Below are positions 50,580-59,097 of a stretch of 64,000 nucleotides of DNA, one piece after another. Source of the stretch: Polyangiaceae bacterium (lineage in GTDB: Bacteria; Myxococcota_A; Polyangia; Polyangiales; Polyangiaceae); NCBI GenBank assembly GCA_025936115.1, contig JAICTZ010000020.1, forward strand, positions 62,001 to 126,000. Direction: 5' to 3'. A model generated the notes under the pieces. The model was given only the letters and a program-made list of their open reading frames with translations. It did no database searches and was not told the DNA's origin. Every line of letters begins with the position of its first letter. Within the stretch, counting starts at the first letter, position 1. Position numbers and translations under genes: made by a program.

Positions 50580-53500
50580 GGGCTGCCTTCCACGAGCTCG
50601 GCGAGCAACGGATCGTAGACGCGCGCGGCGAGCGTGTGAAATTGGGTCGCCTCGAGCGGGCGGCGTTCGGCATCGTACTCGGCGTCGAACGGCGGCAGGA
50701 GCCGGTCGAACGCGAGCGGCGCGTGCGGATCGCGTTCGCTCTCTTTGCCGTCGTACTCGTAAACGGCGGCATTGAGCGCTTCCGCCGGAGTCTTCGGGCC
50801 TTTGGTTTTGGAGCCGCGGCGAAGCTTCAAGAGATAGCAGTGGCTCACGGTGGCCAAAAAGGGCAGCGGGCGCGACTGTCCCTCGACGAAGAGCGCCAAG
50901 AGCTCGCTCAGATGACGGCGCGCCGCTTCGGGCGCGAGCGTCCCGAACACCTGCACGCTCGCCTTGTCGTCTTCGCGCGCGATGAGCGTGCTCCGCGCGA
51001 CGCGCCCGCTCGCCGCGAGCGCAAGGTGCCGAATCCAGAGCGCGAGCAAGCGCCGCGCCGACGGCTTCGAAAACGTGTGCTCGACACGCCCACCGGGAAA
51101 CATGCAGTCGAGCGTCCCGACGACGCGGGGTAGCCCTTCGAGCTCGAGCTCGAAGTCGAGCGGCTCGAGCGCGGCGCCGTTTCGGCGCTCCCGCACTTCA
51201 CAGGCGATGCTCTCCGCTTCGGCGCGCCGATCGTCGAGTACCTTGCGCCCCCACGCGCCGAGCGGCAGCGCGCCCGTGCCGCGCAAAAGCCGCTCGGAGT
51301 GGTCGGCGTCAACGCCCGCCAAGCAGTGCTCGAGCAGCGGCGCCCCGATTTTCCAGCGGTCGAGCGCGTCCAAGTCGAGCGGCTCCCGGGCGCGCACCTC
51401 GGTTTGATCAGTATTGAGAAAGATGCCGAGCCGGCGGTTCAAGAGGTAGGCGGGCGGTGACTTGAAGAAGCGCACCAGGTCCTCGAGCGCCACTTCGATC
51501 GGCGGCTCCGCGCGCGTGAGCTCGCCGATGAACGAAGGCTCTTTGGTTTCGAGCCGCACGAGCCCGCGCGCGCCGACTGCCTGCTCTTCCGCAAAACTGA
51601 ACAGCCGCGGGTCCTTGCCGTCGAAGTAGCGAGGGCTGAAGCTCTGCAAGCGATGCTCGACGACGAGCGCCGCCCGGCGCGCCCGCGCGACTTCGGCTCC
51701 TGCCAGGCCCGTGAGCGCCTCGAGCAGCTCACTCAGGCACACGGACGGCGCAAGCTCGCGATCGTCGCGCACGCTCTTGCCCGAGTACGTCACGATCAGC
51801 TTGTCGCGCGCCGCGCACAGCGTCTCCAAGAACAAATAGCGGTCGTCTTCGCGTGGCGCGCGATCGCCCGGCGAGCGCGGATTTTTCCCGTTGCGTACCA
51901 GATCGAACTCGATGGGCCGCGGCGAGCGCGGAAAAGCGCCGTCGTTCATGCCGAGCACGGCGATCACACGGAACGGAATGCTGCGCATCGGCACCATGGC
52001 CGAAAACGTCACGCCGCCCGCCAAAAAGCCGCGCTCCGGAGCGAGGCCGTCCACGCGCCGCTCGATGAGCTCGCGCAAGACGGCCACGTCGAGCGCGTCC
52101 TCGAACCCCGCGAGCGTCGCGGCGCGCACCATGTCGTCCAGCGCGCGCCGAATCGGCGCCGTCTTGCGCAACGTATCGGGCGCGTCGTCGAAGAGCAACG
52201 CGAGCAGCGCCGACATCGCGACCGACCACTCGTGCAGCGGCCGCGGCCGCTCGAAGTCGCGCAGCCAGCCAAAGAGCGTCCGCACGAACCCGGCGAGCGC
52301 GCCGAGCAAGACGGCGTCGTTGCCCTCGACTTCGTCGTACCCGACGAGCCCTTCGAAGGCCCGCTGGCCGTCACCGGGCAAGGCGTAGCCGAGCATCAAA
52401 CGCTGGATACCGAAGCGCCAGGTGTTGGCGCCGTTCGCGGCGGGCAAGCCGCTCGCCTCGCGGTGCGTGGCATCCATGCCCCAGCGCACGCCCGCTTCCG
52501 CGACCCAGGTCTTGATCGTATCGGCGCCGGCCGCGTCGATGCCGAGCTTCTGGCGCACGGCCTCGAGCAGCAGCAAATCGAGGACTTCGGCGCCGGTGAC
52601 GCGCCCGCGGACGAGGCCGAGCACGCGCAAGAACGCGTCGCAGAGCGCTGAATCGCGGCGACTGCCGCGGTCGGAGACGTGAAACGGGATGAAGCGCGGA
52701 TCGTCGGCGTCACGGCGGAACGTCGCTTCGATGAGCGGCGCGTACGCTTCGATGTCCGAGACGAGCACGAGCACGTCCTCGGGCGCGACCGGGTCGCTTT
52801 CGCGCGTGAGGAGCGCGAGCAGTTGATCGGAGAGCACTTCGACTTCGCGCGCGGAGCCGTGACAAGAGTGCACGGCGATCGAAGCGCTCGCGTCGAGCGG
52901 CGCCGTGGCGGCGTGGGGCGCGCCGGGATGGTACAGGCTCGCTTGGAGCGCACCGAGCAGCGTGTCCGCCCGCGGCGGTTCGAACTCGTCGTGCCACTCC
53001 GCGCGGACGCCCTGCTCGTCGAGCGTCGCGCGCAGCACGTCGTCGAGCTCGCGCCCCACTTGACCGAGACCCGCGAGCAGCGGCCGCGCGCCGCCGTCCA
53101 CCGCGAGCGACGGCGACGGCGCAAACAAGAAAAACTGCACGTCGACGTGCCGGGCGAGCGCCACGAGCACCCGCACGAACAAGGGCGGCAACGTCGAAAC
53201 GCCGAGTACGGACACGCGTGGCGGGAGCGCGAGCGGCCGCGAATCAGCCAAGCGCTCGAGCAGGAGCGGCTCGAGCTCCCCGACGTGCCGGCAGCGAAGC
53301 CGCTCGCTCAAGCGCCGAAACAAAAGCGGCTGGAAGCGATCCTCGGGCCCCACGTTGAGCAAGCCGCCGCCCGCCCACACGCGCGCCCACTCCGGTCGGT
53401 ACGTCAGGTACTGATCGAAGACGGTCGCGAGCCGTTCCGAGAGCTCGCTCAGCCGCACGCCGAACGGATCACGCTCGAGGTAGCGCTTGAGCCCCGCGAA

Positions 53501-53821
53501 ATCCGGCTCCTCCAGCAGTCCCGGCAGCACCGCGCGAATCGCCCACTCCATGAGCTCTTCGCTGAGCGGCTCCGCCCCGAGCGCATTTTGGCCGAGCGCC
53601 CGTCGCGCGACGTCCTCGACGAGCGCGCGCGGGTAAATCAGGGGAGTTGCCCACACGCCGAGCCGCTTCGAAAGCTCCATCGAGAGCCAGACGCCCATGC
53701 CGCGCCCGGGCACGACCACGGCCTCCTGCTCGAAGGCGCCCCCCCGCGGCCGCTCGAGCTGCCCGGCGAGCAGCGCGACGAGGCGCTCGACCCGGTTACT
53801 CTGGTACACGTGGAAGGTCAT
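50576..53821 (-). CDS. recC: Exodeoxyribonuclease V gamma subunit RecC
   Basis: 1081 residues. The N-terminal part opens with FHVYQSNRVERLVALLAGQL, then VVPGRGMGVWLSMELSKRLG, then the inactive helicase domains (DVLVLVSDIEAYAPLIEATF, FSAMVPMRSIPFRVIAVLGM), with a degenerate nuclease-like C terminus. It recognises the recombination hotspot and splits the strands in RecBCD. First gene of recC-recB-recD, all overlapping by 4 bp. 148 bp lie between its start and the divergent purE. Confidence 0.96.
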   Translation of the reverse strand: MTFHVYQSNRVERLVALLAGQLERPRGGAFEQEAVVVPGRGMGVWLSMELSKRLGVWATPLIYPRALVEDVARRALGQNALGAEPLSEELMEWAIRAVLPGLLEEPDFAGLKRYLERDPFGVRLSELSERLATVFDQYLTYRPEWARVWAGGGLLNVGPEDRFQPLLFRRLSERLRCRHVGELEPLLLERLADSRPLALPPRVSVLGVSTLPPLFVRVLVALARHVDVQFFLFAPSPSLAVDGGARPLLAGLGQVGRELDDVLRATLDEQGVRAEWHDEFEPPRADTLLGALQASLYHPGAPHAATAPLDASASIAVHSCHGSAREVEVLSDQLLALLTRESDPVAPEDVLVLVSDIEAYAPLIEATFRRDADDPRFIPFHVSDRGSRRDSALCDAFLRVLGLVRGRVTGAEVLDLLLLEAVRQKLGIDAAGADTIKTWVAEAGVRWGMDATHREASGLPAANGANTWRFGIQRLMLGYALPGDGQRAFEGLVGYDEVEGNDAVLLGALAGFVRTLFGWLRDFERPRPLHEWSVAMSALLALLFDDAPDTLRKTAPIRRALDDMVRAATLAGFEDALDVAVLRELIERRVDGLAPERGFLAGGVTFSAMVPMRSIPFRVIAVLGMNDGAFPRSPRPIEFDLVRNGKNPRSPGDRAPREDDRYLFLETLCAARDKLIVTYSGKSVRDDRELAPSVCLSELLEALTGLAGAEVARARRAALVVEHRLQSFSPRYFDGKDPRLFSFAEEQAVGARGLVRLETKEPSFIGELTRAEPPIEVALEDLVRFFKSPPAYLLNRRLGIFLNTDQTEVRAREPLDLDALDRWKIGAPLLEHCLAGVDADHSERLLRGTGALPLGAWGRKVLDDRRAEAESIACEVRERRNGAALEPLDFELELEGLPRVVGTLDCMFPGGRVEHTFSKPSARRLLALWIRHLALAASGRVARSTLIAREDDKASVQVFGTLAPEAARRHLSELLALFVEGQSRPLPFLATVSHCYLLKLRRGSKTKGPKTPAEALNAAVYEYDGKESERDPHAPLAFDRLLPPFDAEYDAERRPLEATQFHTLAARVYDPLLAELVEGSP

Positions 53822-53969
53822 GGGCGACGCTCGGGGGATCTACGCACGGTCGCCGCTCGCCTCAAGGCTAGAAGCCCGGGACCTCTGACATTGGTTGTCA
53901 CCCGGCCGGGCATTGTGCGCGGGCGCTTGCGTGCCAGGCGAAACTCACTAAAGTCCCCGCCCTTCCGTC

Positions 53970-54488
53970 GTGGCAAAGGTCCGAGCCGAAAAGCAGAGTG
54001 AGCCGCCGCTCGTGGGCGTGATCATGGGCTCGATGAGCGACTGGGAGACGATGCGCCACACCTCCGAGACGCTCGAGGAGCTCGGAGTGCCCCACGAGGT
54101 GCGCGTCGTGTCGGCGCACCGCACGCCCGAGCTCATGTTCGAGTACGCGGGGAGCGCGGCCGAGCGCGGGCTCGAGGTGATCATCGCGGGCGCCGGCGGT
54201 GCCGCGCATTTGCCGGGCATGGTGGCGGCCAGGACGTGGGTGCCGGTGCTCGGCGTGCCGGTCGAAAGCCACGCCCTGCGCGGCATGGACTCGCTCTTGT
54301 CGATCGTGCAGATGCCGGCGGGTGTTCCAGTGGGCACGCTCGCGATTGGGCGCGCCGGGGCGATCAACGCCGCGCTGCTCGCGAGCGCCATCGTCGCGCG
54401 GGGCCGGCCGAAGCTCGCGCTCCGGCTCGAGCGCTACCGCGCGGAGCGCAAACAACGTGTCCTCGACGAACCCAGCCCCCGAAGCTGA
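53970..54488 (+). CDS. purE: 5-(carboxyamino)imidazole ribonucleotide mutase PurE
   Basis: 172 residues from GTG 53970. Class I PurE marks: VIMGSMSDWETM, VSAHRTPELMFEYA, IIAGAGGAAHLPGM, GVPVESHALRGMDSLLSIVQ and GRAGAINAALLA. It converts N5-CAIR to CAIR in purine synthesis. The C-terminal tail is Arg-rich. purK starts 32 bp before its stop. Confidence 0.97.
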   Translation: MAKVRAEKQSEPPLVGVIMGSMSDWETMRHTSETLEELGVPHEVRVVSAHRTPELMFEYAGSAAERGLEVIIAGAGGAAHLPGMVAARTWVPVLGVPVESHALRGMDSLLSIVQMPAGVPVGTLAIGRAGAINAALLASAIVARGRPKLALRLERYRAERKQRVLDEPSPRS

Positions 54489-55593
54489 GCGCCGGCTCCG
54501 GCGCGTCGGTGTGCTCGGCGCAGGTCAGCTCGGCCTCATGCTCGGCCTCGCCGGACGGCCGCTCGGGCTCGAGTTCGTGTTCGTCGATCCGGCGGCGGAG
54601 CCCCCCGCGAAATCGGTGGGCGAGCACCTCGCGCTCGACTACGGCTCGCCGGCGGCGCTCGAGAAGCTCGCGAGCTGCGAAGTCGTGACCTACGAGTTCG
54701 AAAACGTCGAGGTCGACGCCGTGCGGGCCGTTTCGAACCTCACGCGCGTGTACCCGCCTGCGTCTGCGCTCGCGGTGGCGCAAGATCGGCTGTACGAAAA
54801 GTCGTGCTTCGCCGAGCTCGGCATCCCGACGGCACCGTTCTTCGACGTCGCGAGCCACGACGATTTAAAGAGGGCGATCGGCGAGATCGGATACCCCGCC
54901 GTGCTCAAGACGCGCCGCTTCGGCTACGACGGCCGTGGCCAGGCCGTGCTCCAGACGGCGGACGACGCCGAACGCGCGTATGCCGAGCTCGGCAAAGTGC
55001 CGCTCTTGCTCGAGGGCTTCGTCCCGTTCGAGCGCGAGCTGAGCCTCATCGGCGCACGGAGCGCGAGCGGAGACGTCCGCTTCTACCCGCTCGTCGAGAA
55101 CCACCATCGCGAAGGTATTTTGCGCCTCACGCTCGCGCCCGCACCGAACGTCACCCCCGACCGTCAGGCCATGGCCGAAGGCTACATGCGCGCGATTTTC
55201 GAGCGCCTCGACTACGTGGGTGTGCTCGCCCTCGAGCTCTTTCAAGCCGGCGGCCGGCTCGTCGCCAACGAAATGGCGCCCCGCGTTCACAACTCGGGCC
55301 ACCTCACGCTCGAAGCCGCGCGCACGAGCCAATTCGAGCAGCACCTGCGCGCCGTGCTCGATCTGCCGCTCGGCTCGACCGAGCTCATCGAACCGAGCGC
55401 GATGTTGAACTGCATCGGCTCACTGCCCGCGCCGGCGGCGGTGCTCGCCGTGACCGACGCGCATCTCCATGACTACGGCAAGGCCCCGCGCGCCGGTCGC
55501 AAAGTCGGTCACGTCACCGTACGAGCCCCGACGGTCGAGCTGCTTGCCGAAAGACTGGCAACGCTCAGGCCCATGATAGAGTCCGCGCCATGA
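54457..55593 (+). CDS. purK: 5-(carboxyamino)imidazole ribonucleotide synthase PurK
   Basis: 378 residues from GTG 54457, inside the purE 3' end. ATP-grasp enzyme: VGVLGAGQLGLMLGLAGRPL, VVTYEFENVEVDAV, QDRLYEKSCFAELGIPTAPF, YPAVLKTRRFGYDGRGQ, LLLEGFVPFERELSLI, VALELF-like LALELFQAGGRLVANEMAPR and VHNSGHLTLEAARTSQFEQH. It makes N5-CAIR from AIR, bicarbonate and ATP. Its stop overlaps the next gene (ATGA). Confidence 0.96.
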   Translation: MSSTNPAPEAERRLRRVGVLGAGQLGLMLGLAGRPLGLEFVFVDPAAEPPAKSVGEHLALDYGSPAALEKLASCEVVTYEFENVEVDAVRAVSNLTRVYPPASALAVAQDRLYEKSCFAELGIPTAPFFDVASHDDLKRAIGEIGYPAVLKTRRFGYDGRGQAVLQTADDAERAYAELGKVPLLLEGFVPFERELSLIGARSASGDVRFYPLVENHHREGILRLTLAPAPNVTPDRQAMAEGYMRAIFERLDYVGVLALELFQAGGRLVANEMAPRVHNSGHLTLEAARTSQFEQHLRAVLDLPLGSTELIEPSAMLNCIGSLPAPAAVLAVTDAHLHDYGKAPRAGRKVGHVTVRAPTVELLAERLATLRPMIESAP

Positions 55594-56432
55594 AACATGG
55601 CACGGGCTTCGCTGCTCTACTCCTTGCTCTCGTGTTCACTCCGAGCGCGCTCGGACAAACCGTGCAAGGCCAAGCGAGCGGAACCGCTACGTACCCGGCC
55701 ACCCCCGCCTACAATCCGGCTTACCAGCCCGTGCCCGCTTATTACCCGCCGCCGAAGCCGATCGAAAACATCGGCCGCACGGGTCAATTCATCTTCGGCA
55801 TCGACCGCATCAGCGGCCTCTTCTTCGATCACCAAACGCTCTCGTACAAAGACCCGGTCACGCGCGCGGAGACCAAATCCACCTTCAAGTCGACGACGTT
55901 CGGCGCGCTCGGCATCGCGAGCCACAGTCCTTCGGCGCTCCCGCGCTTCGCGTTCGACTACGTCGTCTTTCAGGGGTTCACCGTCGGCGGCAGCGTGATG
56001 CTCTCGACGCGCGGCTTGTCCGTGAGCGGCAACGCGCCGAAGACGCTCGCGCCCGCCACGGCGAACGACGACGGCCTCACCCTGTTCGGCACGGCGCGTG
56101 TCGGCTACGCCTACGCGTTCGACTCCACGTTCGCGCTCTGGCCGCGCCTCGGACTTGCGTACGCCTCGAGCACCTCGCGCAGCGAAATCATCGACCCTGC
56201 CACGAACAAGTCGCTCGGCAGCTACGAGACCAAGTCACACCTCGGCACGTTGAACATCGAGGCGCTCTTTGCCGTCTCTCCCATCGAGCACATCGTCGTG
56301 ACGGGCGGCCCCTACCTCGACCTCGGCCTCGGTGGCGGCTACACGCTGCTCCAGGAGAGCAGCGAGATCGACAGCCGTGATGCGCGGCTGACCTCGTACG
56401 GGTTGATCTTTAACGCTGCTGGCTATTACTGA
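55590..56432 (+). CDS. Putative outer-membrane beta-barrel protein
   Basis: 280 residues. Signal peptide (FAALLLALVFTPSALGQ), then a Pro/Tyr-rich linker (YNPAYQPVPAYYPPPKP), then alternating hydrophobic strands (FAFDYVVFQGFTVGGSVMLS, GYAYAFDSTFALWPRLGLAY, LNIEALFAVSPIEHIVVTGG). The C terminus ends in aromatic residues (GYY), as beta-barrels do. A function in transport or adhesion cannot be read. It is translationally coupled to purK, an unusual partner, and has no clear link to purine synthesis. Confidence 0.75.
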   Translation: MKHGTGFAALLLALVFTPSALGQTVQGQASGTATYPATPAYNPAYQPVPAYYPPPKPIENIGRTGQFIFGIDRISGLFFDHQTLSYKDPVTRAETKSTFKSTTFGALGIASHSPSALPRFAFDYVVFQGFTVGGSVMLSTRGLSVSGNAPKTLAPATANDDGLTLFGTARVGYAYAFDSTFALWPRLGLAYASSTSRSEIIDPATNKSLGSYETKSHLGTLNIEALFAVSPIEHIVVTGGPYLDLGLGGGYTLLQESSEIDSRDARLTSYGLIFNAAGYY

Positions 56433-56515
56433 GGGGCCCATCCGCCTCAGCTGGAATGGAATTCTGTTCCTAATCTCGGTAGTTAGCTGGCCAATCCGAA
56501 TAGTCGGGCGAACCT

Positions 56516-56545
56516 TTGACATGCTGAGTCGCACGGGTGTAGGTA
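56516..56545 (+). promoter_or_regulatory. Candidate sigma-70 promoter before the 19-codon frame
   Basis: TTGACA (56516-56521) is a perfect -35 box. TAGGTA (56540-56545) lies 18 bp downstream as a weak -10. The ribosome site for the small frame at 56587 follows about 28 bp later. Confidence 0.5.
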
Positions 56546-56586
56546 AGCGCCACACACGCTCTCACTTCGACCAGGAGGAGACAACC

Positions 56587-56646
56587 ATGCGAACCCTGCG
56601 CAAGCTGCTCGAGCGACTCCGTCTTCCATTTCCGGTCCTGGCCTAG
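56587..56646 (+). CDS. 19-residue peptide with strong ribosome site
   Basis: ATG preceded by AGGAGG (56573-56578) with 8 bp spacing, the strongest Shine-Dalgarno site found in the window. The peptide, MRTLRKLLERLRLPFPVLA, is cationic and could form an amphipathic helix. It ends 20 bp before the Cys-motif gene at 56667, so it may be a leader peptide, a small membrane-active protein, or a short regulator. No recognised family. Confidence 0.5.
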   Translation: MRTLRKLLERLRLPFPVLA

Positions 56647-56666
56647 GCCGAGGAGTAGCCGGCCCC

Positions 56667-56882
56667 GTGAGCGGTGGCCGCGAACACTCCGATCCGAAGA
56701 CCGGGCTGTGCGCGACCTGTCGCCACAGCAGAGTGGTGCGTTCGGCGAAGGGCTCCGTTTTCACTTTATGTGAGCGGTCCTTCGCCGAGCCTCACCGCTT
56801 CGTGAAGTATCCGCGCCTCCCCGTCATTCGTTGTGAGGGTTTCGAGGCGAGAGAGGGTCCGCGCGAAGGCGAGAAGGTGTAG
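56667..56882 (+). CDS. Small Cys-motif protein of 71 residues
   Basis: GTG start with GAGGAG about 13 bp upstream. The core, GLCATCRHSRVVRSAKGSVF, then TLCERSF and a final IRCEGFE, holds four Cys (CxxC, C, C) suited to one zinc. I recall a widespread short bacterial family with CATCRH and PRLPVxRCxGYE; its role is unknown. It lies 20 bp after the 19-codon frame and probably shares its transcript. Confidence 0.75.
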   Translation: MSGGREHSDPKTGLCATCRHSRVVRSAKGSVFTLCERSFAEPHRFVKYPRLPVIRCEGFEAREGPREGEKV

Positions 56883-56956
56883 CCGTCCGCGCGCCCGATT
56901 GTTATGAATCGATGCAGCAGGGGCGTCCTGCTCACGCACGGCTTGAGGGATGGGCC

Positions 56957-57310
56957 ATGAGGGTTTCGGGGTTGGCAGTATTCGTCGTTTTCTTGCTCGC
57001 GGTGACTTGGCGCGCACTGTCCAAGCTGCGCACTCAGCGCGAGGGTGCGCGCAAGCTCGAGCCGGGCTCGCTCGTGCTCGTGCACACGCCCGATCACCAG
57101 ACGCTCGTCGCGACGGTGAGCTCGCGCGGAGCGAGTCACTTCTGGATCGAGCTCTTGCCGGGCGAGACGCGCTGGGTGCCGGCGACGGCGGTCGAGCCGG
57201 CGCCCGAGCGCACGCCGTACCCCGCGCTCGAGCGCGGCGTGGCGCAGAGCGGCATGTTCAAGAGCATGCCTCGGCCAGAGCCTCGCGCAGGGTTGGATAA
57301 CGAAATTTGA
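56957..57310 (+). CDS. Hypothetical membrane-anchored protein of 117 residues
   Basis: ATG 56957 begins a membrane helix (LAVFVVFLLAVTWRALSKL), followed by a small beta-rich SH3-like or PRC-barrel-like domain (GSLVLVHTPDHQTLVATVSS, GETRWVPATAVEPAP) and a Pro-rich tail. No family was recognised. Its last 53 bp overlap the 3' end of the SDR gene on the other strand. Confidence 0.6.
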   Translation: MRVSGLAVFVVFLLAVTWRALSKLRTQREGARKLEPGSLVLVHTPDHQTLVATVSSRGASHFWIELLPGETRWVPATAVEPAPERTPYPALERGVAQSGMFKSMPRPEPRAGLDNEI

Positions 57311-58184
57311 AGCCTAAACCCAGGAGCTTCGCCGGGTAAGCACGCTGGCCCGTGACGAGCGGGAGCGCGCCTTCGCCGAAAAGCGCGCGGAGGGCGAACG
57401 TCGGCGCCGGAAGCCACGAGGGACGATGCAGCGCGCGGCCGAGCTCGCGGGCAGCCTCGGCGAAAGCGGGCGTGTTCGGCGCGGCGACGTTGACGGGACC
57501 CACGACGCGAGCGTCCGCTAGCGCGAACTCGAGCGCGCCGAGCGCGTCTTCGAGGTGCACCCAGGAGAAGAGCTGGCGGCCGCTGCCGATGGGGCCGCCA
57601 CCGAGGAGCTTGAAGGGCAACGCCATGACGGCGAGCGCGCCTCCGCCGCGACCGAGCACGGCGCCGAAACGAGCCGAGACGACGCGCAGGCCGAGCCGTT
57701 CGGCGCCACGCGCGCGTGACTCCCACTCGACGCAGACGTGCGCCAGGAAATCGTCGCCGGGCGGCGCGGACTCGTCGAGCGGCGCGTGGTCGCCCGGTTG
57801 CCCGCCGAAGTAACCGACGCCCGACGCGCAAACGAACACGCTCGGCTTCCGCTCGACGCGCTCGAGCGCTTCGACGAGCACCTCGGTGCTCCGCACGCGG
57901 CTCTCGAGGATCTCGCGCTTCACGGCCGCCGTGTACCGCTCACCGACGGCCTTGCGGCCCGCGAGGTGCACGAGCGCACGCGCCCCCTCGAGCACGCGCC
58001 CCCACTCGCCCGCCGCGCTCGGATCCCACACGGCGCCCCGCACGCCCGAGAGCGCCGCCAAGTCCGGCGGCAACTCGGGCGAACGCGACAGCACCACGAC
58101 CTCGTTTCCGGCCGCTGCCAGACGCCGGACGAGCGCTCGCCCGACGTAACCGGTCCCGCCCGTCACGACGACGCGCTCAGCCAC
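57258..58184 (-). CDS. TIGR01777-like SDR epimerase (SDR39U1 type)
   Basis: 308 residues from GTG 58184. Rossmann fold with VVVTGGTGYVGRALVRRLAAA for NAD(P), then LVHLAGRKAVGERYTAAVKR, SGVGYFGGQPGD (Tyr of the SDR set), WESRARGAERLGLRVVSARF and VHLEDALGALEFAL. Family members (YfcH-like) are widespread, with unclear substrates. The C terminus is antisense to the membrane protein gene over 53 bp. Confidence 0.92.
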   Translation of the reverse strand: MAERVVVTGGTGYVGRALVRRLAAAGNEVVVLSRSPELPPDLAALSGVRGAVWDPSAAGEWGRVLEGARALVHLAGRKAVGERYTAAVKREILESRVRSTEVLVEALERVERKPSVFVCASGVGYFGGQPGDHAPLDESAPPGDDFLAHVCVEWESRARGAERLGLRVVSARFGAVLGRGGGALAVMALPFKLLGGGPIGSGRQLFSWVHLEDALGALEFALADARVVGPVNVAAPNTPAFAEAARELGRALHRPSWLPAPTFALRALFGEGALPLVTGQRAYPAKLLGLGFKFRYPTLREALAEACS

Positions 58185-58406
58185 GGCCGCCCGCCTCGTG
58201 AGTGCGCTTGGACCGCGGGCCGCCGAAAAAGTCGCGCTTTGTTCCCACGTCGAATCGATAAGTGACTTTCGGCAGCTCGTCGACCGTCTTGCGAGGCGTG
58301 ATCTTTCCTTGCAAGACCGCCACCCCGCTTGGTCCGGCGGCAAAAAGCCCTATCCGCGCCGTAGAACGAACTTGGTGCCCCAAAGAAGTCGTAATAGAAA
58401 CCGCCC

Positions 58407-59051
58407 ATGGCAAGCCACTCGTCCTTCTTGGTACCCGCGTTGCTCACCGGTCTGCTCGGCGTCGCCTGTGCGAGCACGCCCGCAGCACCGTTCGACACGT
58501 TGAAGAACGCGAACGCCACGGCTTACCGCCTGCAGAACTACGAGCCGCAGCAAGCCGCGCCCGCCGCCGCGGCTCCGGGCGCGGCTCCCGCGATTCCCGG
58601 CTTGCCTCCGGAGATCCAATCGTGGATCCAAACAGGCGCACAGAGCCTGCAGCAGTTGATTCCGCCGGGACTCATCCCGGGCCTCCCGGGCGGCACCGCC
58701 GCGCTGCCGGCTGCCGTGCCCGAGGCGCCCCGCTTTCACAACTACCGCATCCTGAGCCAGACCCAAGTCATGGACCCCGAGCTACGCGAGAAGCTCGGCG
58801 ATATCCTCGGCAGCTCCAAGAGCTTCGACAACCAGTACGCGCGCTGCGCGCCGGGCGTCATCTATCCGGAAATGGGTCTCTCCTTCACCGCGGGACCGAC
58901 GGCGCAGCCGAGCGACGTGCTGATCTCGTTTTCGTGCAGCCAAGTCGTGTCGCGGAGCTTTGCCTGGCCGCACCCGGCGACGGGCATGAAGCCGGAGACG
59001 GTCGAGAGCCTGACTACCGTCGTGCAAAAGCTCTGGCCCGCGGGCACCTGA
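58407..59051 (+). CDS. Hypothetical lipoprotein
   Basis: 214 residues. Signal peptide (PALLTGLLGVAC) with a lipobox-like end, then a Gln/Ala/Pro-rich linker and a conserved-looking domain with PEAPRFHNYRILSQTQVMDP, ELREKLGDILGSSKSF and a Cys pair (YARCAPG, ISFSCSQ). This resembles a recurrent Polyangia lipoprotein family I cannot name. TAATAG lies 9 bp before the ATG and there is no Shine-Dalgarno site. The MscS-like gene begins 46 bp downstream. Confidence 0.72.
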   Translation: MASHSSFLVPALLTGLLGVACASTPAAPFDTLKNANATAYRLQNYEPQQAAPAAAAPGAAPAIPGLPPEIQSWIQTGAQSLQQLIPPGLIPGLPGGTAALPAAVPEAPRFHNYRILSQTQVMDPELREKLGDILGSSKSFDNQYARCAPGVIYPEMGLSFTAGPTAQPSDVLISFSCSQVVSRSFAWPHPATGMKPETVESLTTVVQKLWPAGT

Positions 59052-59097
59052 GCCACCGGCGCGAGTCGCGCGCCTGAATCTTGGGTAACATCGGGCC

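Noticed and set aside
58163..58519. Minus-strand frame before the lipoprotein gene
   Set aside because: It overlaps both the SDR start and the lipoprotein signal peptide region and shows no domain.
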